Below, one piece after another: positions 26,635 to 35,688 of a stretch of 64,000 bases of DNA (positions are counted from its first letter, which is position 1; each line of letters opens with the position of its first letter). The notes below the pieces were generated by a model. The model was not told the DNA's origin. It ran no database searches and saw only the letters and a program-made list of their open reading frames with translations. Source of the DNA: CALNYZ01 sp942490945 (GTDB lineage: Bacteria > Pseudomonadota > Gammaproteobacteria > UBA6429 > Thiohalophilaceae); assembly GCA_942490945.1 (NCBI GenBank), contig CALNYZ010000044.1, positions 372,001-436,000 of the forward strand, in the 5' to 3' direction. Position numbers and translations under genes: made by a program.

Positions 26635-27090
26635 ATGGCTGGTAATCTGATTCAAAATTTTCCGCACGATGGTGTTGTCACTATTAACCGTGTGATCTTA
26701 AAACCCGAATACACGATCGACGACCTGCAGGAACGCGTTGCCTTCCTGTGTGAGAACGTCAAAACCTACCATTCTGAAACGGGTTTTGTTGGTGGATTCG
26801 TCGCACTTAACAGCGGTGCCGTCTCCAATGAAGGTTCAACCGTCGGTCAGGCAGTGGATAGTCCGTTAAAAGCGAAGGAAGCCCTGATCATCACGTTCTG
26901 GGACAGCTTCGAAGAACACGAAGCATCACACAAATCAGAAACCTTCCAGCCCCTCTTCCAGGAAGTGCTGGAGCTGTGTGAAAACGGAAATGAAGAAATT
27001 GCCTATGAAATGCTCTGGTCCGGCGCGGCTTACAACAAGGAAGAAGCTGAAGCAGCCAAAGCGGCCAAGGCGGAATACGCGGCTGCTTAA
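26635..27090 (+). CDS. ABM-fold protein resembling sulfur oxygenase reductase
   Basis: 151 residues starting MAGNLIQNFP (26635; GGAGG nine bases before). A longer reading would begin inside the promoter. The segment TFWDSFEEHEASH gives H95 and H99 (HxxxH), with C39 before a GFVGGF turn, C115, and E125. In archaeal sulfur oxygenase reductase, iron is held by two histidines spaced the same way plus a glutamate about 24 residues on, and three cysteines line the pocket. This protein has about half the archaeal length. General dimeric alpha-beta barrel (ABM) proteins also often show a histidine here, so SOR chemistry is not established. A Lys/Ala tail ends it. Own promoter and terminator. Confidence 0.65.
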   Translation: MAGNLIQNFPHDGVVTINRVILKPEYTIDDLQERVAFLCENVKTYHSETGFVGGFVALNSGAVSNEGSTVGQAVDSPLKAKEALIITFWDSFEEHEASHKSETFQPLFQEVLELCENGNEEIAYEMLWSGAAYNKEEAEAAKAAKAEYAAA

Positions 27091-27120
27091 TTATTAAGTA
27101 ACGAGTACGTGCAAGTAAAA

Positions 27121-27156
27121 GCCCCGGCTACAATTGAGTAGTCGGGGGGTTTTTTG
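27121..27156 (+). terminator. Rho-independent terminator
   Basis: 10-bp stem (27122-27131 with 27138-27147, core CCCCGGCTAC, two G-T pairs), then TTTTTT. Ends the SOR-like gene. Confidence 0.9.
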
Positions 27157-27254
27157 TTGCGTCAGAATAACCTGCTGACAAAATTTTTAAAACATTGTTG
27201 CCTGATACCTGAGCTGACGTTAGAGTGTGAAACTCATTTTATTGGGGCCCACAC

Positions 27255-28394
27255 TTGTCTGGCATCTTAATTCTTTACCACTGCGAATCGAATACCGGTT
27301 ACGCGATTCAAACACTTGAAGACCGGTTTCTGCAGGCGGCGCGCCGGCATTATCGCGATGACGATATTCACCTGGCCTATCCGGAAATCAGCAGGGGCAT
27401 GTCGGATGCCATTCCGGCTGACTTTCGCAACGTGGTAAAATTCGACCCGAATACGCGTGATAAAAACCAAATCAGCCAGTTTGCTGAATATATCGCACAA
27501 CACCAGATTGAAATTATTTTTGGTTTTGATCAACCGGTCAGACAAGCCTATTACAAATCTGTGCGTCAGGCCGGTGTACGCGCCATTATTTCCTATTATG
27601 GCGCCTCGATCAGTTCACTCAATAGTGGCCTGAAACTTCTGCTCAAAAAAATTGATGTCGCCTTGTCGCGCCATGCACCTGATCATTATATTTTCGAATC
27701 ACAAGGCATGCTGGAAACCGCAACACATGGTCGTGGTATTACGAAAAATAAAACCAGTATTGTTTATCTCGGTGTCGATACAGAGCGCTTCCAGCCTGAT
27801 GCAAACAACCGTTACGCCTATGATCTGTTTGATATACCCGACAATCGCAAGATAGTGTTTTTTTCCGGGCACATGGAGCCAAGAAAAGGTGTTGCCGTGA
27901 TCATGGATGCGGCCAACCTGCTGGTTAACGAACAACATAACGAAGATGTACACTTTCTCATACTGGGAAACCAGCCCGGTCAGGAACATCCTTTTTTACA
28001 CCAGCTCACGGGTAACACGCCTGCGCATGTCACCTTCGGCGGTTACCGGAATGATATACACAAAATCCTGCCTGGCTGTTATCTCGGTTGTATTGCTTCG
28101 GTGTTGTGGGATTCCTTCACCATGTCCTCGACAGAAATGGCTGCCTGCGGCTTGCCCTTGATCGTGTCCAACTTGCCAGGGTTATCTGAGACGGTTGAAG
28201 ACGGTAGCACCGGCTTGCGTTTTCGATCCGGCGACGCAAATGAACTGGCCGGGCATATCGACACGATGATAGCCGACCCGATTCGCCATAAGGCCATGTC
28301 GGATGCCAGCCGCCAGCGTGTCTTGCAACACTTCACACGTGACATTCAAATCGATCAACTCGCCAATATCATTGCGCGCTTTCGTCCGGCCTGA
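27255..28394 (+). CDS. Glycosyltransferase family 4
   Basis: 379 residues from a TTG start, with GGGG seven bases upstream; the N-terminal beta strand (GILILYHCES) supports this start. GT-B fold: the C-terminal half begins with KIVFFSGHMEPRKGVAVIMDA (~199-219) and carries the donor-binding STEMAACGLPLIVSNLPG (~298-315), then TVEDGSTGLRF. It transfers a sugar from an activated nucleotide to a glycan; donor and acceptor are unknown. It precedes a flippase gene by 190 bp and likely works in surface polysaccharide assembly. Confidence 0.88.
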   Translation: MSGILILYHCESNTGYAIQTLEDRFLQAARRHYRDDDIHLAYPEISRGMSDAIPADFRNVVKFDPNTRDKNQISQFAEYIAQHQIEIIFGFDQPVRQAYYKSVRQAGVRAIISYYGASISSLNSGLKLLLKKIDVALSRHAPDHYIFESQGMLETATHGRGITKNKTSIVYLGVDTERFQPDANNRYAYDLFDIPDNRKIVFFSGHMEPRKGVAVIMDAANLLVNEQHNEDVHFLILGNQPGQEHPFLHQLTGNTPAHVTFGGYRNDIHKILPGCYLGCIASVLWDSFTMSSTEMAACGLPLIVSNLPGLSETVEDGSTGLRFRSGDANELAGHIDTMIADPIRHKAMSDASRQRVLQHFTRDIQIDQLANIIARFRPA

Positions 28395-28581
28395 TTTCCA
28401 GCCTGATTCCTGGACACGTTCAAAACTGTCATCCGCATCAGTGCAACAGCGCTTGCATCATTTCAGGATGCGAAACACCTGCAGATCTGCTAATGTGCCG
28501 ATGCTGATCCAAAGCATGTCCTGCTACTGATATCATTAGCATTCAATGACTGACTTGATAAACTGCCGTTAAATTTACCAC

Positions 28582-30054
28582 ATGTCGAAAGCATTAAATC
28601 ACACTACTATCTACGCCCTGGGCAATATCATCGGCAATATTGTCAGCATTGTTATGCTGCCTATTTATACCCGATATCTCACGCCCGCAGATTACGGTAT
28701 CGCAGAACTGCTCAGCATGACACTCGACATCGTCAGTATACTTATCGGTATGCGCATCGGTCAGGCCATGTTTCGTTATTACACGCATGCCAAAACACCG
28801 GCTGAAGCAAATCATGTTATTTCTACCGCGTTGTGGATTTCAGGCATACTCAACACGATAGCATTTATTGCGCTGTTCGTGTTTTCTTCACAAATTACCA
28901 CGCTGGTGTTCGATGACACGGCTCACGAAAACTTGTTAATCCTGTTTTCGATCACCATCATCTGTTCTGCGTTTATCGAAGTACCCAAAATTTATTTACG
29001 TGCCTCGGAACGTCCGTGGATGTTTTTTTTCTTCGGCCTGTTCAAGCTGGTTTTGCAGGTTGCGTTGAATATTTATTTTGTTGTGTATCTGGATCTGCAT
29101 GTTGCCGGCGTAGTATACAGCGCCCTGATTGCCAGTATCGTCATGTCGATTATTTTTACTGCCTATACGATTTATCATACCAAATTCCACTTTTCGTTCC
29201 CCATGGCAAAACTGCTGATTAATTTCAGCCTGCCGTTGTTACTCACAACACTGGGATCATTTATCATGACCTACGGGGATCGATTCTTTTTACAAAAATT
29301 TTACGATGTGGGTGAAGTTGGTATCTATGCGCTGGCGTATAAATTCGGTTTTATTTTAATGATCCTGACCTGGACGCCGTTCTCGCAAGCCTGGGATGGC
29401 ATTCGCTATGAAATTTACAAGCGCGATAATGCTACCGAGTCCTATCAACGCATATTCATGTATGTGACACTCGGTATTGTGACCGTCGCGACCGGCATTG
29501 CGGTTTATGTCAAACCGGTGATTCAGATAATGGCGGACCCCGCCTTTCACTTTGCCTCTGAAGTCGCACCGATTATTTTAATCGCGTACCTGCTTTTCGC
29601 CTGGACCAATTATTGTAACTTCGGTATTTTCCTCAAGGAAAAAACCCGCCTAATGGCCTATGCGGAAGGTATCGCCGTAGTATTTATTATTGCCTTGTAC
29701 GCGTTACTCATTCCATTTTTTGGTGCGATAGGTGCTGCATGGGCGACGGTGCTGGGATTTGGTATACGCCTGATCGCGACAGAAGTTTATGCCAACAAAC
29801 TTTATCATATGCACTTGCCGTGGCTGCGGGCGGGATTGCTGGTTGTGACTTCGGGAATTATTTATGCGTTAACGTACCTGTCACCGGAAGCGTTAATCGC
29901 ATCAATTGCGTATCGCAGTTTTCTTGTTTTAATATTTTTTGCCGCGGTGTATATATTGCCCATACTTAATAAGAATGAAAAAGAGGAAATATTGGAAACA
30001 ATTACCGGCACCCTGAAAAAGTTACCGCTTTTCAACCGCGCATCATCACACTAA
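28582..30054 (+). CDS. Polysaccharide flippase/oligosaccharide translocase (Wzx/MATE type)
   Basis: 490 residues with about 12-14 membrane segments along the whole length. The start, LGNIIGNIVSIVMLPIYTRY with LTPADYGIAEL following, is typical of the polysaccharide-biosynthesis (Wzx-like) MOP-superfamily transporters that flip lipid-linked oligosaccharides. Downstream of a glycosyltransferase, with which it probably forms a surface glycan unit. Confidence 0.88.
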   Translation: MSKALNHTTIYALGNIIGNIVSIVMLPIYTRYLTPADYGIAELLSMTLDIVSILIGMRIGQAMFRYYTHAKTPAEANHVISTALWISGILNTIAFIALFVFSSQITTLVFDDTAHENLLILFSITIICSAFIEVPKIYLRASERPWMFFFFGLFKLVLQVALNIYFVVYLDLHVAGVVYSALIASIVMSIIFTAYTIYHTKFHFSFPMAKLLINFSLPLLLTTLGSFIMTYGDRFFLQKFYDVGEVGIYALAYKFGFILMILTWTPFSQAWDGIRYEIYKRDNATESYQRIFMYVTLGIVTVATGIAVYVKPVIQIMADPAFHFASEVAPIILIAYLLFAWTNYCNFGIFLKEKTRLMAYAEGIAVVFIIALYALLIPFFGAIGAAWATVLGFGIRLIATEVYANKLYHMHLPWLRAGLLVVTSGIIYALTYLSPEALIASIAYRSFLVLIFFAAVYILPILNKNEKEEILETITGTLKKLPLFNRASSH

Positions 30055-30073
30055 TTGACGGGATAAAATGGCG

Positions 30074-31759
30074 TTAATCCGGACCGTCTTCCTGAATTCG
30101 ACTCAGACCTAACCTGCGTCGACCAATCCAAACGATTGAAGTTAACAACATCAGTGGTAATAATGGATCGAACTGAGTCTGTTTTGTATTGACACTACAG
30201 CCACCGCCACCATCACTGCCTTCTCCTCCATTTGTATTCGTATTCGTATTTTGACCGGGCGTGTAGGAAACCAGGTTTGCAAGTGGATTATTAAACGCAT
30301 CAGCGACTCTGACAATGCCAATATCCTGCGACAGTGATAATTGCATGTCCAGACCAAACTGGTAGGTCACGCCCTGTATGACAACAGTCCCTGTAAAATA
30401 GAGATGCATGCGCTTTGTATCAAGATTGCCGTATGGCACAGTAAAATTTTCGTCGCCATACTGAACCACTCCACCTGTATAATTAAAATTGTAAACGCCA
30501 ACATTTGTAATATTAACTGAACCTGTACCATTAAAATATCTTGTTCCGTTAGGTGCGCCAGGTGTCAGTACTTCAAGTGGTGTGTTTAATTTAATGTCAG
30601 CGGCATTGCCATTGTAAAAACCGTCTGCCTGTAGACCGTAATACTTGATGGCACTACTTGATGAAGAGAAATACAATTTGAAACCATCACCGAAATTTAA
30701 CGCCGTGACATTATCATTATTGAAAGCAAATGGTTCTTCTGCCACAACCGGATCAGGTGAATCATCGTATTGCCAGCTGCTTCCAGTACTCAAGGGTAAA
30801 TAATCTGCAATATCTAGTGCCGAACGTGTTGGATCATTTGGATAGGCGTCGCTGTTATCGCCAACGCCATCACCGTCACTGTCAGCAGATTCAGCCGGAT
30901 TATTCGGGAAAGCATCAGCATTATCACCAACGCCATCACCGTCACTGTCAGCAGATTCAGCCGGATTATTCGGGAAAGCATCAGCAATATCGCCCACGCC
31001 ATCACCGTCACTGTCAGCAGATTCAGCCGGGTTATTTGGAAACGCATCTGCATTGTCACCGACACCATCACCATCGCTATCGGTTGTTTCAGTTGGATCA
31101 GTCGGAAACGCGTCAGCGGTATCCGGCACGCCATCATTATCATCATCCAGATCGGCATTATCACCTGTACCGTCGCCATCACTATCAGCGGACTCGGAAG
31201 GGTTGTTGGGAAAGGCATCCGCATTATCACCCACACCATCGCCATCTGTATCGACTGATTCTGTTGGATCATTTGGAAAAGCATCAAGATTATCCGGTAC
31301 CCCATCACCATCAGCATCACCATGTGGAACTATGCTGCCGCCGTCTGATAACATCTCAACGCCTGTCGCTGTACCGATAAAAATAACTGGACCGAGTGGT
31401 GCCTCAAACGGTTTGATATTGTTTTGCAGGCCGGCTGAACCATTAAAGTTGCCACCTACAAGCGTAACTGTCGCATTAACAACATCATAACTGCCCAATG
31501 ATGTATCACAGACATATTGAATATCATTTGGGTATGTTGTAGACAATCCTTTTGCAACGCTAAACACTGCACTGTCGCAAACATTCGCAACCAGTAACTG
31601 GCTTGTCAGCCTGGAGCCGTCGATTGAATACAGATCGCCGGTCGTGGTTCCAGCCACAATCTCAGGTTTACCGTCACCCGTGACATCTGCAAGTGTAAAA
31701 CCCTGGTAATCATAATTCGAGAGTATTGATTGCTGGTGACTAATCCCGTCATAGATCAC
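30074..31759 (-). CDS. 3' part of a surface protein: thrombospondin type 3 repeats and a Cys-containing C-terminal sorting signal
   Basis: As now framed it is 561 codons, but the N-terminal FG-GAP-like segment (YQGFTLADVTGDGKPEIVAG) continues the upstream gene after a 5-bp frameshift (see 31779-31788). Residues ~145-310 are seven DxDGDGxxD calcium-binding thrombospondin type 3 repeats. The C-terminus is GGGGCSV, a hydrophobic segment (DPLLPLMLLTSIVW), then RRR: a tripartite signal of the Cys-type CTERM class (JDVT-CTERM or related), implying cleavage and anchoring by a dedicated membrane protease. No such protease is in the window. Probably nonfunctional alone because it lacks a signal peptide. 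Confidence 0.8.
   Translation of the reverse strand: MIYDGISHQQSILSNYDYQGFTLADVTGDGKPEIVAGTTTGDLYSIDGSRLTSQLLVANVCDSAVFSVAKGLSTTYPNDIQYVCDTSLGSYDVVNATVTLVGGNFNGSAGLQNNIKPFEAPLGPVIFIGTATGVEMLSDGGSIVPHGDADGDGVPDNLDAFPNDPTESVDTDGDGVGDNADAFPNNPSESADSDGDGTGDNADLDDDNDGVPDTADAFPTDPTETTDSDGDGVGDNADAFPNNPAESADSDGDGVGDIADAFPNNPAESADSDGDGVGDNADAFPNNPAESADSDGDGVGDNSDAYPNDPTRSALDIADYLPLSTGSSWQYDDSPDPVVAEEPFAFNNDNVTALNFGDGFKLYFSSSSSAIKYYGLQADGFYNGNAADIKLNTPLEVLTPGAPNGTRYFNGTGSVNITNVGVYNFNYTGGVVQYGDENFTVPYGNLDTKRMHLYFTGTVVIQGVTYQFGLDMQLSLSQDIGIVRVADAFNNPLANLVSYTPGQNTNTNTNGGEGSDGGGGCSVNTKQTQFDPLLPLMLLTSIVWIGRRRLGLSRIQEDGPD
30820..31310 (-). repeat. 66-bp tandem repeats coding thrombospondin type 3 modules
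   Basis: Repeated 22-residue unit (DSDGDGVGDNADAFPNNPAE plus two residues). Copies around 30850-31060 are almost identical at the DNA level, so recombination could change their number. Confidence 0.85.
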
Positions 31760-31770
31760 CAGATTAGTAT

Positions 31771-33621
31771 TTATAGAGGCAACGCAACGATTTCCTTGAC
31801 ACCATCGCCATCGATATCAGCCACCTCAAGACCGTAGGTATCAGTCCAGGTTGCCAATGAAACGCTTTGCCATTCCAGGTTTCCGGTTGCACCATCCAGA
31901 ACGTAAATTTTTGTTCCGGTTGAACCTGTATGTTCCATGCCACCACCAGCAATGATTTCGTTCTCACCATCATTATCAACATCAGCAATTGCAAGTGCAT
32001 AAATGGGCGAACCATCTTCCAAAGTATACGTGGCTATTATTGCTCGAGTTGTTCCATCCAGTACGTATATCGTTCCGTCATACAAATCATCTGTGGCAAC
32101 AACAATTTCTTTTGTACCATTATTGTCAACATCGCCAATTGCAACATCGTGTATACCTGTCCATGCATTGTCATTAAACAACCTTGTCGAGCTTTGCCAC
32201 TCAAGCGCAAGGGTGTTTGCATCGTAAATAAACATTACCCCATCATCGTAACCGCTGTTGCTGCCGTCTGATATAATTACGATTTCATCACTACCGTCAC
32301 CATCCACATCACCTATGTCAATTGCCTTGAAAGGCCCATCGGTATCGATACTGCTAAACTCGAGCAATTGTGTATCTGCTGCATACACATTAAAATAATC
32401 GCTGCCTGTTGTATATGAACCATTGCCCCATAAAATCTCAAGCACACCATCGGCATCTGAATCAACTACCGCAATACCGGAAATTCCACTACTAGAATTA
32501 GAAATCGAAAAGTCTTCAATTCCCGTGGCCGCATCCAATACGTGTAAACTTCCATGCTGTGCATCGCCATATAAAATCTCGACTTCCGGGTCTGCATCGA
32601 CATTCGCAATAGTGACTGCATCAATGTTATTACTCGTACTAGCCTGCCATTTTGGAGTGGTAATATCCGCGTCGAAAGCAGTAATTAAATACCATCCACT
32701 CGCACCGATGATTTCCATATAACTGTCGTTGTCAATATTGGCCAGACGAACCTTGGTACCAAAGCCTAAAACTGTATAGTCCCACATCAACGTGGTAGTG
32801 GTACCGTCATATTCGAGCACGTAGCCTTCCGCTATTACGATTTCATTCGCACTATCACCGTCTACGTTGCCTACCGCGATATCCGTTCCGCCATAATTAA
32901 TTTCACTTTTAAACTGATAGGTGACAGGATCAAACAGCTGAATTTTGGAGGAAGTGATTGTGACCAGCTCATAATTGCCATCATTATCGGCATCTGCCAG
33001 TATCATCCGATTTAAATTGGCAGTGCCTGTGAACTGATCGATCTGCTGCAGGGTCGTTGCATCATAAACGTCAACCTCTCCTGATTGCGTGGCAATAAAA
33101 ATCTTTTTTGACAGGCCATCATCTTGATACACGATTGAAACAATATTGCTACTGTATACCGGGCTGTTCCAGACAATCCGATACGCATTTGAGGCGACAT
33201 CAAATTCAACAACATACCAATAATTATTCAAACCAAATGTAAAGGTTGACGCGCCAACTATAATTTCAATAGCGGCATCATTATCAATATTTGCAGCAAT
33301 AAAACCGCTCTTACCAATACCATTACCAAAATCTGAATGTGCCCATGATTTTTTAAATATTTTGGCACCACTGGAATTAATAATACTCTGCACTGGCGTG
33401 GAGCCAGCGGTATTTTGTTTTACACTGTTTTGGATAACGTTTTTAGACTTAGATGAACCTGTTTTGCTCGGCCCATAAAAATGAATTTGTCCATTGCTGT
33501 CGGTAACAATGTTGCCTGCGGCATCTCTCAGGATATTGTTTTCCCGATCACTGTTTAGCGAATAGGCCGATTGAAATCCACCCAACAGAACAAGCAGTAA
33601 GAAAACTTTTGAATATTTCAT
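31771..33621 (-). CDS. 5' part of the same surface protein: FG-GAP/VCBS repeat propeller
   Basis: 616 residues from the ATG at 33621 (GGAGG upstream). Signal peptide (MKYSKVFLLLVLLGGF, cleaved after SAYS). From ~85 on it has many FG-GAP/VCBS units of the type VDGDGSDEIVI or IANVDADPEVEILYG, which fold as beta-propellers and bind calcium. It ends abruptly at VKEIVALPL. The continuing sequence (SINTNLVIYDG) is in another frame in the downstream gene. It is a cell-surface adhesin-like protein; the frameshift joins it with the thrombospondin-repeat half. Confidence 0.8.
   Translation of the reverse strand: MKYSKVFLLLVLLGGFQSAYSLNSDRENNILRDAAGNIVTDSNGQIHFYGPSKTGSSKSKNVIQNSVKQNTAGSTPVQSIINSSGAKIFKKSWAHSDFGNGIGKSGFIAANIDNDAAIEIIVGASTFTFGLNNYWYVVEFDVASNAYRIVWNSPVYSSNIVSIVYQDDGLSKKIFIATQSGEVDVYDATTLQQIDQFTGTANLNRMILADADNDGNYELVTITSSKIQLFDPVTYQFKSEINYGGTDIAVGNVDGDSANEIVIAEGYVLEYDGTTTTLMWDYTVLGFGTKVRLANIDNDSYMEIIGASGWYLITAFDADITTPKWQASTSNNIDAVTIANVDADPEVEILYGDAQHGSLHVLDAATGIEDFSISNSSSGISGIAVVDSDADGVLEILWGNGSYTTGSDYFNVYAADTQLLEFSSIDTDGPFKAIDIGDVDGDGSDEIVIISDGSNSGYDDGVMFIYDANTLALEWQSSTRLFNDNAWTGIHDVAIGDVDNNGTKEIVVATDDLYDGTIYVLDGTTRAIIATYTLEDGSPIYALAIADVDNDGENEIIAGGGMEHTGSTGTKIYVLDGATGNLEWQSVSLATWTDTYGLEVADIDGDGVKEIVALPL
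31779..31788. repeat. 5-bp tandem duplication causing the split (GCAAC x2)
   Basis: Removing one GCAAC restores an uninterrupted reading across both halves. It is the exact joint between them. Confidence 0.75.
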
Positions 33622-34130
33622 GTATATCCTCCACCGCGTGGACACAGTATTTTTTTATTATCTTAAATTAATTTGAAAACAGACTGGGGGATGTCTATTT
33701 AATTTGGTAACGCTTTAAAATCAGATTTCTAATTATTTATCTTTTTTGTGTAGTACAATTTATATTCACCCTAACGAAAAGTCATGTCAATTTCAAGACC
33801 GGGTTCAAATTTGGTCGCTTCATGTTATACATAATGAGGGGAATTCTGTGTATGCATATGTAAGTTACTGATATTGCCCTTAGATGATGTCAGTACGCTT
33901 GCTAATCTATATCCTCATAAATTACCTTAATATTCAAATTATCCGGACTAATGTATAGTTTGCGCTCTTTAATAAGCTGCTCTCCAAAGACGATATTATT
34001 GCCACCCTGATCAGGATGATGGTTCCTGACGGTGTTACCCGGGCACAACCAGCGAGCGGTACATTTGAACAGTTTTTAGACTTAACCTTCGGTGCCCATG
34101 GCACTGGATTACAACACGAGGATAGACAGG
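33622..34130. other. Intergenic region before sat, with a possible leader reading frame
   Basis: A minus-strand promoter for the FG-GAP gene should lie near its left side, but none is clear. On the plus strand, an ATG at 34016 opens a 40-codon frame (MMVPDGVTRAQPASGTFEQF) that ends at 34138, overlapping the sat start by eight bases. The sequence is protein-like for about 57 codons upstream of sat, but no ribosome site or family supports it. It could be a translational leader or a decayed gene end. Confidence 0.35.
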
Positions 34131-35315
34131 ATGATTAAACCAGTTGGCTCCAATGAGTTGAACCCTTTGTTCGTCTACGATGACGCCGAACACGACAAAC
34201 TCAGCAAGGAAGCAGAAACCTTACCTTCCGTCATCATCAGCTCACAGGCTGCCGGAAACGCGGTCATGATGGGTGGTGGTTACTTCAACCCGTTAACAGG
34301 CTTCATGAACGTGGCCGATGCGATGGGTGCAGCTGAAAAAATGACCCTGACTGACGGCTCATTCTTTCCGGTACCGGTTTTGTGCCTGCTGGAAAACACT
34401 GACGCGATTGGCGATGCCAAACGTATAGCGCTGCGTGACCCAAACGTCGACGGCAATCCGGTATTGGCCGTGATGGACGTGGAAGCCATTGAAGAAGTCA
34501 GCGCCGAACAAATGAAAATCATGACCGACAAGGTTTACCGCACCGACGACCCAGAACACCCGGGTGTAGCCGCGTTTAATTCACAAGGCCGTACAGCGGT
34601 ATCCGGTTCAATCAAGGTATTGAACTTCAGCTACTTTATTACCGAATTCCCGGATACTTTCCGCACCGCGGTTGAGATACGTAACGAAATCGCTGAACGC
34701 GGCTGGAAAAAAATCGTGGCATTCCAGACCCGTAACCCGATGCACCTGGCACACGAAGAATTGTGCCACATGGCGATGGATCGTCTCGGTTGTGACGGCC
34801 TGGTTATTCACATGTTACTTGGTAAATTGAAAGCGGGTGATATTCCTGCACCGGTACGCGACGCTGCGATTCGTAAAATGGTGGAATTATATTTCCCACC
34901 GAACAGCGCCATGGTCACCGGTTATGGTTTCGATATGCTCTATGCCGGCCCTCGTGAAGCAGTACTACACGCCTATTTCCGTCAAAACATGGGTGCCACC
35001 CATTTCATCATCGGGCGTGATCACGCGGGTGTGGGTGATTACTACGGTGCCTTCGACGCACAGACTATCTTTGACGACGAAGTACCAAAAGGTGCGCTCG
35101 ACATTGAAATCTTCCGTGCTGACCATACTGCCTGGTCAAAGAAGCTGAACAAGGTCGTCATGATGAACGAAGCACCGGATCATCAAAAAGAAGACTTTGT
35201 TCTGCTTTCAGGCACCAAGGTACGAGAAATGTTAGGTAATGGTATTGCTCCACCGAAGGAATTTTCCCGTCCTGAAGTGGCGCAGATTTTGATTAACTAT
35301 TATCAAAGTTTGTAA
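34131..35315 (+). CDS. sat: ATP sulfurylase, dissimilatory type
   Basis: 394 residues from the ATG at 34131 (MIKPVGSNEL); GAGG lies nine bases before it and this start matches the family's N-terminus. It interconverts APS plus pyrophosphate with ATP plus sulfate. In sulfur oxidisers it runs toward ATP, recovering energy from APS made by AprAB. Signature motifs: FQTRNPMHLAHEEL (~199-212) and GRDHAGVGDYYG (~300-311). Monocistronic with its own terminator; the partner aprMBA is on the opposite strand 6 kb further on. Confidence 0.96.
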   Translation: MIKPVGSNELNPLFVYDDAEHDKLSKEAETLPSVIISSQAAGNAVMMGGGYFNPLTGFMNVADAMGAAEKMTLTDGSFFPVPVLCLLENTDAIGDAKRIALRDPNVDGNPVLAVMDVEAIEEVSAEQMKIMTDKVYRTDDPEHPGVAAFNSQGRTAVSGSIKVLNFSYFITEFPDTFRTAVEIRNEIAERGWKKIVAFQTRNPMHLAHEELCHMAMDRLGCDGLVIHMLLGKLKAGDIPAPVRDAAIRKMVELYFPPNSAMVTGYGFDMLYAGPREAVLHAYFRQNMGATHFIIGRDHAGVGDYYGAFDAQTIFDDEVPKGALDIEIFRADHTAWSKKLNKVVMMNEAPDHQKEDFVLLSGTKVREMLGNGIAPPKEFSRPEVAQILINYYQSL

Positions 35316-35339
35316 TCAAGTTCTTAGCAACAAAAATAA

Positions 35340-35373
35340 AAGGCTTGCAGGGTTTCCTTGCAGGCCTTTTTTT
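35340..35373 (+). terminator. Rho-independent terminator of sat
   Basis: Stem with one bulge and a wobble (AGGCTTGCAGG with CCTTGCAGGCCT), loop GTTT-like, then seven T. Confidence 0.85.
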
Positions 35374-35688
35374 ATTCCCTTGCCTGCTCCATCCTGTATT
35401 TTAGACTTGCTTTAAATTCAATTACTTACACCACTAAACAATTTACCACGTCACGTCAACCGCTTTAATTGTCTCTATAGGGTAGTTTTGATTTGCCTGA
35501 TTAATATACAATTCTTGTGGGGCAACACAGGGTCATTTCATTTATGCAAGGATAGGCGTCACATTTCATGTGATGGCGAACTTTGTTTGCAGATTTTACC
35601 CACAATTAACATATGTTCACGCTGCCGCTTCTGTTAGCACCGGTTGTCCAGCGCAGAATCAGGCAGCATAGTTGTAAAGGTTGTAAAA
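35374..35688. other. Intergenic, upstream of the multicopper oxidase
   Basis: No gene, hairpin or RNA seen. It must hold the oxidase promoter; I cannot choose one with confidence. Confidence 0.4.

Noticed and set aside
30730..31380. 216-codon His/Arg-rich plus-strand reading
   Set aside because: It is the antisense of the thrombospondin type 3 repeats; its repetitive composition is forced by the coding strand.
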